Assembly (NCBI GenBank): GCA_026122225.1
Contig: JANEZZ010002359.1
Location: 62,001 to 126,000, forward strand
Source: Heloderma charlesbogerti
Taxonomy: Eukaryota > Chordata > Lepidosauria > Squamata > Helodermatidae
Direction of reading: 5' to 3'
Length of the DNA: 64,000 nucleotides
The translations under genes and the position numbers were made by a program. Of the stretch, positions 32,385-45,460 are shown piece after piece. How positions within the stretch are numbered: position 1 is the stretch's first letter; every line of letters begins with the position of its first letter. The notes beneath the pieces are model-generated. The model was not told the origin of the DNA. It made no database searches and saw nothing but the letters and a program-made list of their open reading frames with translations.

Positions 32385-32570
32385 AAGTCACCTTCTGAGG
32401 TAGGATGAGGGGCAACCACTGAGAGGGCCTTCTCAGTTGGGACACCCACTCCTCTTGAATGCCCTCCCCACAGAAGCTTGCCTGGCACCTTCACTGCTAT
32501 ATTTTTGGTGCCAGGAAAAGGCATTTTTATTGTCCACAAGCACCTTGTTCCTCTCATTACTATTAGCACT
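32385..32570 (+). mobile_element. L2-like LINE 3' fragment
   Basis: AGGGCCTTCTCAGTTGGGAC, AATGCCCTCCCCACAGAAGC and TTTTTGGTGCCAGGAAAAGG match the 3' end of the L2-like ORFs and UTR. Non-coding remnant. Confidence 0.7.
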
Positions 32571-33049
32571 GTGCCAAATTTTTCAGTCTATCTATTTTTG
32601 ACCATTCTTTGGGGGGAGGGGCAAAAAGAAATTGCACCTGAAAATTGTGGGAGAATTTCAAAGACATTTCTCAGGGTACAGTGTTTCTTTCTCCTCCTTT
32701 TATCATCAACCAAACTAAAAATGCCTCACTCAGCAGATAGCTGTGCAGGAAAACCCCAAGGGATGAAGTCCTTGTAAATTCTCTAGGGGGCTTTCCAGAA
32801 ACTCAAGCAGTTGGAGGGGCTACAAGGACAGAACAGGATAAAAAATAGTAAAATAAAGACTGCACACACCACCACCACCACTCCTCAGCCACCTCCTTAC
32901 AGTAAGGTAAGCGCTGAAGCCCTGCACAAGGAGAAATTTCTCCAAAATTCTAAAAATCCCTGCAAAAAGGACAGAAAATGACTGCCTCTTTCATAGGGAA
33001 ATGAAGAGGGTGCAAGTGGGGGTTTGGCACGGCACTAATTGTTATAAAA

Positions 33050-33182
33050 CAGCTTCTCCAACCTGGTGCCCTCCAGGGATTCTCGACTTCAGTTCCCATC
33101 AGCCCCAGCCAGCAAGGCCAATGGTCAGGAATGCTGGGCATTGTAGTTCAAAACACCTGGAGTTCATTAGGGTGGAGAAGGC
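33050..33182. mobile_element. palindromic MITE, diverged
   Basis: GCTTCTCCAACCTGGTGCCC TCCAG, CAGTTCCCATCAGCCCCAGCCAGCAAGGCCAATGGTCAGGAATG and the right arm AAAACACCTGGAGTTC...GGTGGAGAAGGC. Confidence 0.8.
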
Positions 33183-33403
33183 AGTTACAGAAGCACAGGA
33201 GCACCTGTATGTTCAGGCAGGGGAAAAGCAAACAGCATTCGATTCTGACCTTTGAGAAATCAAGGTGAGTTGTCCCAACTGTCTAAAATCTGGCATGCAG
33301 TAGTACCCTGAGTGAGCATAGTAAGGTGGCCAAATTGCAGAAAAGCCTGTTTAGAACTGGCAAAGATACAGCAGTTTAAAGATTTCCCCTTGCAGTGCCA
33401 ATA

Positions 33404-36400
33404 TTATTTATTTATTTATTCATTCATTCATTCATTTCATTTCTATACCACCCAATAGCCAAAGCTCTCTGGGCGGTTCACAAAAATTAAACCCAAACAA
33501 CACACAATAAAACAATTTAAAATATATAGAACATTAAAACCACAATATAACAATACAACCACAATAAAACCTAGCAGCAGTGCAGGAGTTTAAAATACAG
33601 ATTTAAAACAGCAAAGATAAAAATTTAGAAAGCTAAAATGCTAAAATGCCTGGGAAAATAAAAAGGTCTTCACCTGGCGCCGAAAGGAATACAATGTAGG
33701 TGCCAGGCGAACCTCACTAGGGAGCTCATTCCAGAACCGGGGTGCCACAGCAGAAAAAGCCCTCCTCCTAGTAGCCACCCGCCTCACTTCCTTTGGCAGG
33801 GGCTCATGGAGAAGGGCCGCTGATGATGACCTTAAGGTCTGGGCAGGCACATATGGGAGGAGGCAATCCTTCAGATAACCTGGCCCCAAGCCGTTAAGGG
33901 CTTTGAATGTTAACACCAGCACTTTGAATCGGGCCCGGAAATGGACTGGCAGCCAGTGCAGCTGGAAAAGTACTGGCGTAATATGAGCTCGCAAGCCAGT
34001 CCCTCTTAACAATCTTGCTGCCCTATTTTGGACCAGCTGAATTTTCCGGACCATTTTCAAAGGCAGCCCCACGTATAACGCATTGCAGTAATCCAGACGA
34101 GAAGTTATCAGAGCATGGATAACTGTAGCTAGGCTATCTCTGTCCAGATAAGGGCATAGTTGGTATACCAGCCTAAGCTGATAAAAAGTGCTCTGTGCCA
34201 CTGAGTTCACCTGTGCCTCAAGTGACAGTTCTGGATCAAAGAACACCCCCAAACTATTAACCTGATCCTTTCGGGGGAGTGCAACCCCCTCCAGAACAGG
34301 TTGAATATAACCTAGCCGCGCAGACGAACCACCCACTAACAGTACCTCCATCTTGTCTGGATTGAGTTTCAGTTTATTAGCCCTCATCCAGTCCATTACC
34401 GTGCCCAGGCACTGATTCAGAACAGCCACTGCCTCCCCTGGTTTTGATAAGAAAGAGAGGTAAAGCTGGGTGTCATCCACATATTGATGGCACCTCAGCC
34501 CACACCTCCGCATAACCTCCCCCAACGGTTTCATGTAGATGTTAAACAGCATAGGGGATAAAATAGAGCCCTGTGGAACCCCATGGCACAATTGCCATGG
34601 CACAGAGCAATAATCCCCCAGCACCACCTTCTGGAATCGGCCATCCAAGTAGGAGCGGAACCACTGTAGTGCAGTGCCTCCAACTCCCAACCCAGACAAC
34701 CTATCCAGAAGGATACCATCGTCGATGGTATTGAAAGCCGCTGAGAGGTCCAGGAGAATCAACAGGGTCGCACTCCCCCTGTCCCTCTCCCGGCAGAGGT
34801 CATCCCACAGGGCGACCAAGGCAGTTTCCATTCCAAAACCAGGCCTGAAGCCCAATTGAAATGGATCTAGATAATCCGTTTCATTCAACAGTGCCTGGAG
34901 CTGTCCTACAACCATCCGCTCAAGCACCTTGCCCAGGAAGGGGATGTTGGCCACTGGCCTATAATTGTTAACATCCTCTGGGTCCAGGTTAGGCTTTTTC
35001 AGGAGTGGTCTAATTACTGCCTCTTTTAAAGAGGCTGGCACCACTCCCTCTCTCAAGGAGGAATTTACAACCTCCTGGACCCAGCCGGACAACCCCTCCT
35101 TGTTTGATTTAATAAGCCATGAAGGGCAAGGGTCAAGCACACAAGTGGTCGATCGGACTTGGCCAAGCACCTTGTCCGTATCCTCAGGCCTCAGTAACTG
35201 AAACTCATCCAATAAAACTGGACCAGACGGTGCTCTGAACGCCTCTACCAATGGAACTGCATTAATCGTGGTGTCCAATTCATGACGAATCTGAGCGACT
35301 TTATCCTCAAAGTGCTGTGCAAACTTGTCACAGCGTGCTACCGAGGGTTCCACCATCTCTTTCCCTGGCCCAGAATGTAACAGGCCACGAACCACTCGGA
35401 AAAGCTCCGCCGGACGACACTGAGAAGATGCAATGCTGGTGGAAAAGAACTGTCTCTTTGCCACCCTCACTGCCACAGAGTAGGCTCGATAGTGGGCTCT
35501 TACCTGTGTTCGGTCAGACTCAGCACGAGTTTTCCTCCACCTGCGTTCTAGCCGTCTCCCCTCTTGCTTCATTGCCCTCAGCTCAGGTGTATACCAAGGA
35601 GCTGGCCGGGCTCTGCTCAAAGGGAGAGGGCGCTTGGGCGCGATCGTGTCATCCGCCCGAGTCATCTCTGCATTCCACTGAGCGACCTGGGCTTTGACAG
35701 GAGCACCAGCCTTACCAGCAGGAAAATCCCCCAGAGCCCTCTGGAATCCATCGGAATCCATTAATCTCCGGGGGAAGGCCATTTTAATAGGTCCCCCACC
35801 CTTGCAGAGGGGAAAGGTCGCCAGGAGTCTAAACCTCAGCAGAAGTGATTTGACCATGACAAAGGGACAGATGTTAATTCCTCCACTTTCAGATCACCCT
35901 CCTGCTGTCCAGTCGAGAAAACCAGATCAAGCATGTGTCCTTTTATATGCGTTGGGCTGATAACATTTTGGGACAGCCCCATGGTTGTCATGGCGGCCAT
36001 GAAGTCCTGACCCGCCCCGGATACAGCGGCCTCGGCATGGAAGTTCAGAACCCCCAGGACCATCATCCTAGGGGTCCTCAACACCAAGTCCGAGGCCACC
36101 TCCGTCAGCTCAGGCAGGGAGTCTGATGGGCAGCCGGGTGGGCGGTACACCAACAGAATCCCTAATCTGTCCCGGGTACCCAACACAAGGTACAAACACT
36201 CAAGATCTGCACTCGAATGAGCAGGAAGCCTGGAGAGGGAGATTGAATTCCTATAGACCACGGCAACCCCCCCTCCCCGACCCTCAAGTCGGTGTTGGTG
36301 CTGCACCAAGTACCCAGGAGGGCACAGCTGGGAGACAGTGACCCCTCCCAGTTCCCCCACCCAGGTCTCAGTAATACATGCCACGTCAGCCCCCTCATCC

Positions 36401-36450
36401 ACAATCAAATCATGGATGAGGGAGATTTTATTTTGGGCCGACCTCCCAAT
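33404..36450 (-). mobile_element. L2-like LINE, fairly intact
   Basis: Non-LTR element of the L2-like/jockey group. In minus order: an AP-endonuclease (NKISLIHDLIVDEGAD, ITETWVGELGG, GGGVAVVYRNS, LVYRPPG; 36450 to about 35850), then a 738-codon frame (35857-33641) with reverse transcriptase boxes LILLDLSAAF, GVPQGSILSPMLFNIYMKPLG and YVDD at 34483-34472, and a C-terminal region ending RQVKTFLFSQAF. The endonuclease and RT frames are offset by one frame near 35850, at the SNH motif that is normally SDH. The 3' end carries a CATT/TATT simple tail (33404-33440). The 5' end is truncated near 36450. Clade (L2 versus Vingi) cannot be settled by eye; YxDDTQLYLS favours L2-like over CR1. Confidence 0.88.
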
Positions 36451-39400
36451 ATCTCCTGCTTGCAGTAATTTGTTATGCATTCTCTCAAAAATTTAAGGAA
36501 ATAGCAGGGGTCTGGCCCTTCCTGATTTGGTGAACATCCATTGAGTATTTGGGGGGGGGGGGACATGGTTTTTAAAAAGTTCTCATTTAACCCAATCATT
36601 TAAGTAAGGGCAAGTCATATTGCAATGGATGCTCCGTGCTGTGTAGGCTGGGGAAGGACGGATGGCAGCAGCAGCGTGTGTGTCAGGAAGGGTTTGTGGG
36701 AAGAGTTTGCACATGTGCCTGCAGTTTTTAGAAGATGTTAGCCCAGGGGTTGGGGCCCACAGTCACCAATGTGCCCACCCCTCCTAGTTAAAAAAAAAAA
36801 TTACTGGAAACTGGGATTGCTGTGAAATAGGTTTCTGTCGGTTCTGAAAACTGTGGGTTCAAAGGAGGTGTTTAGTGTTTTGAGGCTCACACTCTACCTC
36901 TGTGTTGTACCCAATCTTGGGGGTAGTTACCTTTCCTTTGTCACACACCCCATGGCAGCCATTTTGTGCTTTCTCAAATTAACAAATGTGCCCATGGCCC
37001 ATAAAGATTGCCTACCTTTGGGTTAGCCTGAATCGCGTGGGCCCAGACCAGTCAAGAGGTTTTAATGGCTAAGGGTTGAACCTGATATACAGAGCTGTGC
37101 ATAAATGGCTTCCCAAAAATTTCCACCGTATTTGTTGTCAGAGAAATGGGGAGGATAATTTTACCAAATCTCTCCGCGGTGCGGGAGAAATTCTCCAACA
37201 GTTTCTCCCAGGCAGGGCTCACCATTTTAGCACAGGGTGGTAGCACAGCTACATTTTTTCCTGGGGCTTTTGTTTTTCTTGCGCTGTCCCTGTAAGTGGC
37301 AACAGCATCAACAGTGTTGGCACCCTGGCCCCCATTTCACATTCCCTGCACAATGCATCGTTCTAGGGCACTGTGGGATGGGGGGAGAGATGGAAGGTGA
37401 CCACCACACAAAAAACGGTGAAGAAAATTTGGAGAAAGTTCTGCAAAGTGGCCTTTTATTTTAAAGGGGTAAAAAAAGAAACACCTCAGAACTTTTCTGA
37501 GAAAAAGGTCTTTGAATTTTTTTGGCTCAAGCTAGTCATTCTTCATGGCCCAAGCACCTTCCCCAGGTTATTCCAAATTTAAATCTCTGAGGGCTGATTG
37601 TGGATAAATCTTGTCTCTAATGCAGATGTTTATACCACTACTTCCCTGAAAGGCTTGCAACAGGTGTGTGCATGGCGGTGGGGGCAGTGTTGTGTCCAGC
37701 TCCAGGGAAGAGGTGGACCTAGTGCTGTGCCAAAATCTGACCTCTAATTTCATGAAAGTTTTCTTCCCCCATGAAAGAGGCTTTGTTTTGGTGGTGTTTT
37801 TGAGTTTACTGATGCACAGGCATTCTCGCACCCCCTTTCATAGAAGGTACTGTGTGTGTGTTCTCTTTCTATTACATATCTCCCTATAGCTCTGCAGCAT
37901 CCCAAGTTGCCTGCCCTTCCTGATCTGACAAAGCCCTATGGGAGGAGTTAGCTCATTCCCCTAGGCTTTAATTGAAGTGTGGGAAGCCAAGGCAGCTACA
38001 GGCTGCTGGAGAAGCGATTGTGTGATGAAAGACAGGGCCTTTGTGCACATTTGTCTGCTGCATCATAAGTAAGGTAAACACAAGGAGCCCAAACCCAACC
38101 TATGAGAATTTCTCCAAAATGTTTGTCTTCTTTGAATTCCTTTTCAAAAGCCATTTCCTTTATATCAAATTGAATGAGAATGGTAAAAAAAAAAAAAAAA
38201 GTGGGGGAAATTTTTGGTACAGTACTGCTGATCCAGCATATCATACACCAATGAAAGCCGTTAGAGAATCAATGTAATAAGTGCTGCTTTCTTCCGTGGT
38301 TGATATCTATTGCACTCTTCAATCTATACACGTGTTGTGTTTTTTGCTCAACTCAGACTAGACTTGGGAGATGGATTTTAATCCAAAGCCAGCCAGAGAA
38401 CTTTATGGCTAAACATGGAGCTGAACTTGCGTCTGCCATGTCTGAATCTGCACTCCTTTTAGTGCTTTGTTCAAACTATTTATAAAAGAACACAATATAC
38501 AGTTAAAATCCCCCCCCCCTTTCCTGAAAGGGCTCCTAAAATTCAGTGTTTTCCCTTTTCATAACAAAAACGGGGTGGGGAGTAACTAATTTCTAGGTCC
38601 AAGAACAGCCTTCAGTTTCAGAGGGAAAAGTGTTTGCACATTCACTTCTGCACCAAAAAGCATGGACACTGAATGATAGGTGTCAGCTTTAATTTCTGTG
38701 CCATAGAAACAGTAAACATGTATTGAACATTGTGGTCACTTCTAACTCAGCCTCCATAAACTTGCACTTTCCCTTGGTTTTTTAGTCCTACTCCCAGCCT
38801 GGAGAGGACTGGAACACCGACAGAGCACAGACCCAAGCGTCAATGTTTAACTGAAAGTTTAAAAAGCATGCACCCTAACTCTTAATTCTGATAACCAACC
38901 TCTGCAGCTTATATTACACTATACAAGAGCACACTTCCATGAATGGGGATGTGAGAATGCCTGTGCATTGTGAGCCCCCTGCCCCCTGAACTTTTGGGGG
39001 TAGCGCATTTGTAAGCATCTCAGCTGTGAAACCAAAAGATGTTTTGAACACAGAATCCACTCCTACTTGATTAACCAGGCATAAGCACACATTCAGAATC
39101 TCAGACTGAGTAATGTGTAAATATGTGTAGTTCTCTTCTGTCCCTCTCTCAGAAGAGGCCTTTCAGGATGACAGCTCTCTTTGGGGAAAAAAAATCTCTG
39201 GGGCTCAGCAAATTAAGTGGATACCTAGGCCGGCCCCTAACTTTCTTGTTTAGGACATTCCAAACCTCATGGTGTCACAATACAAAAATGTCTCCTTTCA
39301 CAGGTCTGTTCTCGGCTATCTCCCTTCTCACCTATGGCATTGGCCACCCACTCTCAACCAAAATGGAAAGACAACCAGGTAGGAGGAGAGATGCAGGAAA

Positions 39401-39546
39401 GTAAGGGCGGTCTCATTCCAAACCACTTTGAAATGGCAGGCCAAGGATCCTACACATCAGCCACCTGGTCATCTACACAGTCTACTAAAGTTAGTAGAAA
39501 CCGAATTAGAGGCAATCTTATATGTGTCTACTAAGAAGTAAGCTTT
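36451..39546. other. no gene seen
   Basis: Mostly unassigned. G run at 36551-36562, poly-A at 38185-38200, CA-poor. Part of 36730-37030 (GGTTGGGGCCCACAG ... ATTGCCTACCTTTGGGTTAG) may be an old palindromic element. Confidence 0.4.
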
Positions 39547-39679
39547 GGGTGCAATCCTATGCATGTTTAGACAGAAAAAAGTCCTACAACTCTCAGCATC
39601 CTTCCTACAACCATACTGGCTGGGGTATGCTGGGAATTGTAAGACTTTTTTCTGTCTAAACATGCATAGGATTGCACCC
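39547..39679. mobile_element. 133-bp palindromic MITE
   Basis: GGGTGCAATCCTATGCATGT...ACAGAAAAAAGTC at the left and the exact complement at the right (GACTTTTTTCTGTCTAAACA TGCATAGGATTGCACCC). Arms of about 50 bp with a short asymmetric centre. The high arm identity suggests recent origin. Confidence 0.9.
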
Positions 39680-39927
39680 TGAGTGACCTATACTGCGAAG
39701 CAGAATGGAATTAAAATTAGGCTTTTGCCTTAGGCCTGGAGAAACCTGCAGTATAAAAAACAACAACATTCATAGCTGTTCATATTCAAATATTCCATAA
39801 ATGTACAGTCACTCTGGGAGCAGCTTCCAGTACGGCTCACTCATACTGACAAAATAATAAAATGGAGAGGAGGACTAAGCTGCCCTGGGTTCCTTGCAAG
39901 AGGTAAAAAGGCAGGATATAACTGTAA

Positions 39928-39963
39928 TAAATACATACATACATACATACGTACATACATACC
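39928..39963 (+). repeat. (ATAC)n microsatellite
   Basis: ATACATACATACATACATAC, interrupted once by GTAC. Confidence 0.9.
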
Positions 39964-40071
39964 TTTTCTACTGGATTAAAAAGCAGTTTGTTGATTGGGC
40001 TGCTGGACAAAACTATAGAGAAAGACCCAATTGTGTAGCAGATTTCTTGTACAAATGACTAGGACCAAGGC

Positions 40072-40160
40072 TATGGGTTGTATCCAGTGTTAGAGTAAAC
40101 CCACTGAAATTAGTGGGACTTAAGTTAGACTAATATTGGATATAACCCATTGGCTACAAC
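40072..40160. mobile_element. small palindromic MITE
   Basis: ATGGGTTGTATCCAGTGTTA and complementary TAATATTGGATATAACCCAT with CCCACTGAAATTAGTGGGAC at the centre. Confidence 0.75.
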
Positions 40161-40714
40161 CCTATGTCTATAATCTACTACCACAAATTAACATTTTCTT
40201 AACCTAAACAGAACCTTACATTTTGTGTCCTCCAACTCTTGAATTTATTTTTTTTAGGGTCTTCATTCTACAACCTGTATGCATGCCAGGGGTTGGAGGC
40301 AACCTATGCAACTTCATTTTGAAGATTTATAAAAGTAAACAATGGATCTAGGCACCCAAGGACGACAGATACTTCCATGCTAGCCTTTTGAAGTTGCTCA
40401 TACATAGAAACTTCAGTTCACAATCCTGAGTAAATTGTAATACAAAGAGATCTCAGTAGCAGACTGACACTTTGTTACCAACAGTGAGCCCAGATGACTG
40501 CCAGGGCTAGGTGTAAATTGGCCTCCCTGACCCTTCAGTTCTCTGTAGGAGCAATTAAGTGATTTCTGCAGAATGGACAGATGGGCCTTCTGTTCTATGA
40601 ACTCAATAAAATGGCCATTATTCAGCTATGTGCTCTCAGGAAGGAGCCCAACAGGACGAAGCCAAAATACTTCTTGTACTCTGACAGACAAAAACAAACA
40701 AATATAAGCAATTC
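40161..40714. other. no gene seen; downstream of SUSD6 3' end
   Basis: Short intergenic stretch beyond the inferred poly(A) site. Nothing recognised. Confidence 0.4.
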
Positions 40715-40730
40715 ACTTCAAAAGATTTTT

Positions 40731-40736
40731 TTTAAT
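40731..40736 (-). promoter_or_regulatory. candidate distal poly(A) signal ATTAAA
   Basis: On the minus strand ATTAAA at 40736-40731 follows an AU-rich, UTR-like stretch. After about 15-20 nt comes a T/GT-rich tract (about 40705-40680, TTTGTTTGTTTTTGTCTGTC), the usual arrangement of signal, cleavage site and downstream element. Placement as the SUSD6 distal end is inference. Confidence 0.5.
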
Positions 40737-40837
40737 TTAGAAATGCAGTTATATACATAGAACAATTGAAATTAAATTAAAGTTTGTACAAATATTAAAA
40801 TACTATCTTCACACCCACTGCAATGTACAGGATACCA

Positions 40838-40862
40838 GAAAATATATATATATATATATATA
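40838..40862. repeat. (AT)n microsatellite near the SUSD6 3' end
   Basis: ATATATATATATATATATAT followed by AAAATAAAG; about 100 bp above the candidate poly(A) signal in transcript direction. Confidence 0.9.
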
Positions 40863-43049
40863 AAATAAAGCAAAATAAAACTGATTGACATCCTGCACAG
40901 CATTAATTACGGTATTTTTTAAATCCCACATATATATGAGTACCATTCTGCAAATGAATTCCATAGTGGTGCAACTCAGATTACAAACAAATAAAAAGCA
41001 CTGAAGGCAACCAAGATCTCCCCATGTGTTTGCATTTCCAACTACCTGCAGTTTGCCCACTGGGTAAAGAAGTGTGTGTGTTTGTGTGAAAGCATTTGTT
41101 CTGACAGGATGTTTGGTCTGAACCGTGTGAGCTTCTATGCCAAAGCAAATGGAACAGTGACATTTCCAGCAGAAATGGACAGCCACTCTCATGGGTTCAC
41201 CTATTGGAAAGACGCAGAAGCCAGTATCTCAAGATATACATTAACACAGAAGTGTTTCTTCATTCAACACACATCTCCTCTGGTGCAAGCACTGGAATTT
41301 TAATAAAGTGACAGAGGTGATCAAGTTCAAAAGCAATCAAGGAAAAATATCTAAGAAAGAAACCAGACATGAAGGACTGAGGCATTTAAAAAAAGGGGGG
41401 GGGGGAGAGAGATCCATAGAATACTACACATGAATCAAACCAAAGAAAAGTTCCTACTAAAAAAGAAAAAAATATACTCTGTCCCATGTGTGCATGTGTG
41501 CTATGGTACTAAAAAGTGAGTAATAAGAGAAACCGAAGGTCAGCTCACACTTTAACATAGGAATTGTGCCAGCTGCAGATGCAGTGAACATGTAAAACAT
41601 GAAGAAAATGCATGCCTTCCTATTCAGGAACATGCAGTACACAAACTCTCGGCCCTATTGCTGATCACAGATCACCAGCATATGTCAATGTGTTTACAGG
41701 CACACCACACAGTGGTCACCGCAATCAGACACCTGGCACATAACGTGAATTGGCTGGGCTTGCCTCGTGGCCAATCTTCAGTTCTTCTGAACAATGTGCA
41801 AGTGCTTTATAGGTACACCATATTCAAAACCATGACAGAGTTGTAATATAATGTATCCAGTGAAAAAGCATCTGCTTCGAGAGGAGTGCTAACTCCAGCT
41901 GAAAACACAGTAGTAAGACTACAACTAATGCCTTTTCCTGCAGACACTCTTCCTCACAAGTATTAAGATACAGCTTAACACACATCAGTTGTGCATGTGT
42001 TATTACACTAGCACAGATAACAGGGGCATCTTTGGCTTTGGAAACCCTCTCAGCATGCACAACAGTAGTTTTAACTACTTTGATAAGTATTGTGGTATTT
42101 AGTCATGTGTTTGTACACCTGGTATGAGTAAAAAGAAAAACCTCTCTCACTAAGGAAGTGGTAAAGATGAAAGATTATTCATCACGGAGTGTATAAGCAG
42201 CTTTTACAAGCTCTAGGTCTGGCAGCCCATATATCCAGTGTCAGAGGGTTGCTTCTCACATAACATTTTTACAAGAGAGAGTGGCCCTACAAATCTCTCA
42301 CATTTACCACTAAGTGGCATAGTGTGATTAATACAGGCTTTTTTCTTTTTTTTAAAGTAAAAAGGAGCTAGGCCAGGCTGCACAGAAATCATCATACAAA
42401 AGCGCTCCAGTGTGAAAAATGTATGAAAATGCGTCATCCGGTTCCCCTTCTGTCCACTATTCTGCATATTTTCCAGTCTCTGAAAGGTGCATCAAAGCCT
42501 ACTGTATTCTTGTCTTAAGCCATGTGCAACTTTAAACATGAAAAAAACAAAGCACGCCTGTCCTCAAACAGGTCTCTTCCTCCATCTCTTGTCCTAATGT
42601 ATTTTACATGAAAGAGACCTTCAAAGCCAAGGACTTGAGAGACTAAGAGAGGAACATGGCAATCCTGCTTGTTCATACTTGCATGGGGCAATCAGGTTTC
42701 AGATTTTCCTGCAAGGAAGGGACACCATGGCAAAGACACTCAGGCTTCCTGCAAATGCCAAGGCATCTTGGGTCATCAGTGGTTCTCTTGCCCTCTCCAG
42801 CAGTGCTCCAGTGTCCATAGCAGCTGTTTTAAGACTCACTCATGCTATGTGGTCATACAGAAAGGAAAAACATGAGACACACACAGATCACTCTTTGCCA
42901 AGTGGTAGCTTACCACAGTATGCATCTAACCACTTGGTAAGTGGTCATCTGTATTCATCCATGGAAAAGAAGCACTGCATTTTAGTTTAAACAAATGCCA
43001 TCTTGTTTTTAGCACTAGGTGTGTTAAAGAAAAAGGGCCACCGCTCAAT

Positions 43050-43205
43050 TGTGTATGCAGGAGCCCCCATGCTCAGTCCCTGGGATCTTCATACCGCCGC
43101 CCCAAGTTGGGAAAGATTTCTGCCAGTCAAAGTAGACATTACTGAGCTAAATGGACCAAAAGTCTATCTCAGTATACGGCAGCTTCTTATCATCAACCAA
43201 TATTC
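43050..43205 (+). mobile_element. tRNA-derived SINE fragment in SUSD6 3' UTR
   Basis: TGCTCAGTCCCTGGGATCTT (B box area), then GACATTACTGAGCTAAATGG ACCAAAAGTCTATCTCAGTATACGGCAGCTTCTTAT. The A-box half is truncated. Antisense to SUSD6. Confidence 0.7.
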
Positions 43206-45104
43206 TGAACAAAATGGGGGATGGCATGGGAACCACTCATTCATCAGGCGTGTTATGTTCCAGCATTTAAAGGCCAGCCTGGAGAACCAAATTCCAGAGA
43301 AGGCCCACATTTTCCAAATCAGACAAACACCATTTAAGACAGGATTTTATTCCTGGTAGGCACGGTGTGCCCTTGCAGAATCTGGCTCTCTGCGTACAAG
43401 GCTGGACGAAGTTACTTGAATTCTTAACAGCCTCACAGCGTTGGGTTAGTGGTCCTTCCAACTGAATAACTCCTCTTGGATGTTTCAGAATATTTTAAAA
43501 TGTGTCAGGGTTTGTTGTTTTTAGCAGAATCCTATTCGTTTCCAACCTGAGCATTAGAACAAGTGCCTCAAGTATTACACCTGACCACTATTGCTATCCC
43601 TGCCTTTCATGAATTTGCCTATAAGATTAAGAACCTGAGAATATAAAACCTTAAAGGGGAAAGAACCCTACATTCATAGCCAGAAGTGGACAAAGTTCTG
43701 CACTTCTGTCCCTCAAAATCCAGTTTTAGTAAAAAGAAAAAAATGCTTTACAGTGGACCCCAAATACACAAGATTTCAACTATGAAGTTATTTAGCGTCC
43801 TGTCCTTTAAACTATTCAGGAGAAATACCAGTCACAGAATTAGGAACCAAGCTGAAGCTAAGAGACGTTTCACATATCTGCTCAATGCCAAACTTGTCCA
43901 GGGACTTAGGAAGGAATGTGGAACATGCACACAACATACTAAACGCTGGATCTAGCTTCTGCCTGCTGGAGTGCAGCTATGCTACAGAGGCAGCCGAACG
44001 GCTACCTCTAGGATGTTATGTAGAATACAAAGGTTTATGAACAGTCCACAGGTGATGAAGGAATAGTAATTAAGAGAAATGTTATTGGTCCAATTATTTC
44101 ATATAAATAAACACTAAAAAAAGACCAGCAGCTTCCTTTGTGGTAGGTGCCACTTCTGGCACACTTTCATCCTATCCAAAGCATTTAGCACTACTACTGA
44201 CACTGTGTCCCAAGCTGATAGATATGGCCACTGCTAAATCTTTCTGCACCAGTTGTGCTAATTGCTGGAGTTACACAGGGGAGGTTACAAGGCTCCACAG
44301 ATAGCAGGCAGGGACAGATGCGCGTGCGTGCAATGTTCTCTTGTAAGGAAATGGAATGCAGAGACCTAGGTATGTACTAAGGTGCAGTCTGAATTAGGCA
44401 AGGGCCAGCTGCACAACTAGGGCTCTGGAAGAGTGAGCCTGGCTTCCCTAAGGCCAGGGCTATGGGTGTATTCTGTGATAAGAACTATCCATCTCCGGTA
44501 GTAAGGCAATCCACATTTTTGTGAACTGGTCTCATGAATAAAAGCAAGCAAATTGGCATCTACTGGCTTACTCAGTGCAATTGATTCTGCTTCTGCTAAT
44601 CATAAAGAAAAGAGCTATGCAAGCACTGAAGCCCTGCCCCAGTGGAAAATTCTTCTGTGCACCCCTGGGCTTCTAAGTTTTCAGCAGATGCATGAACCAC
44701 GCATTTGCAAGGGTATCTTCACGAAGGAGCTAGAGTCCCGCTAGACAGGCATCTTGTTTTTATTTTTTAAAATGAAAGCTGTGATTTTCTGGATGCTTAA
44801 TACTACATTCAGTGCCAAATGTGTGTACTTTTTGTTGCTTCTCTGTGGAATGCGCACACTCCTGAGCTTGGGCAGAATGTAATGCCCCTCCAAAGCAAGG
44901 GGACATGGGCAGTTGTCCAGGGAGGAATAAGCTGTTCTCCATTCAGATTTTGGTAGCATGTGAGTTTTAGAAAAGGCAAAGTGCTGATGGACCCACATTG
45001 CAGCAGCTGGCCCATAAATGCTCCACATCTGAAGCAGGAAGCACACTGTTGTCATCCACCATTCTATTTAAAAAGGACTTTCTGCCTCCCTAGATATTTT
45101 AAAG

Positions 45105-45460
45105 CATACTGTGGACATGTTTGCCTACAGCGGCAGCAAATCATGGATTAATTAAGCCATGATTTGCCACGGCACATGTCTGGTGTGTATAGCTGCCACT
45201 TTGAATATAACAATCTCCAATCAGAGGTTATTCCATTATCTGTGAACCGGATACTGTGTTAATTGTGGGCTAAACAACCCATAGTTAACCTAAGAACTAA
45301 TCATGTCTGGGTTCCTATGTCATGGAATAACCTCTGATTGAAGGCTGCATATTCAAAATGGCTGGGGCACAAAACCCTGGCAAACTGGGTTAATTAACCC
45401 ATGACTTCCCACAGTTACATGCAAACTGGGTCTGTAACTCTGTGTGGACATGCTCCCAAT
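45105..45460. mobile_element. MITE-like sequence in SUSD6 3' UTR
   Basis: Has inverted motifs (GAGGTTATTCCATTATCTG / CATGGAATAACCTC; AATCATGGATTAATTAAGCC ATGATT) and shares blocks with 4790-5095. Palindromic, so it could fold in the mRNA. Confidence 0.55.

Noticed and set aside
1..40700. SRSF5 or SLC10A1, the neighbours expected downstream of SUSD6 in mammals
   Set aside because: No RRM, RS-repeat or bile-acid transporter sequence is visible in either strand; they must lie beyond the window or elsewhere.
40809..41192. 127-codon minus-strand frame near the SUSD6 3' end
   Set aside because: Runs through an AT microsatellite and UTR-like sequence; no protein-like composition.
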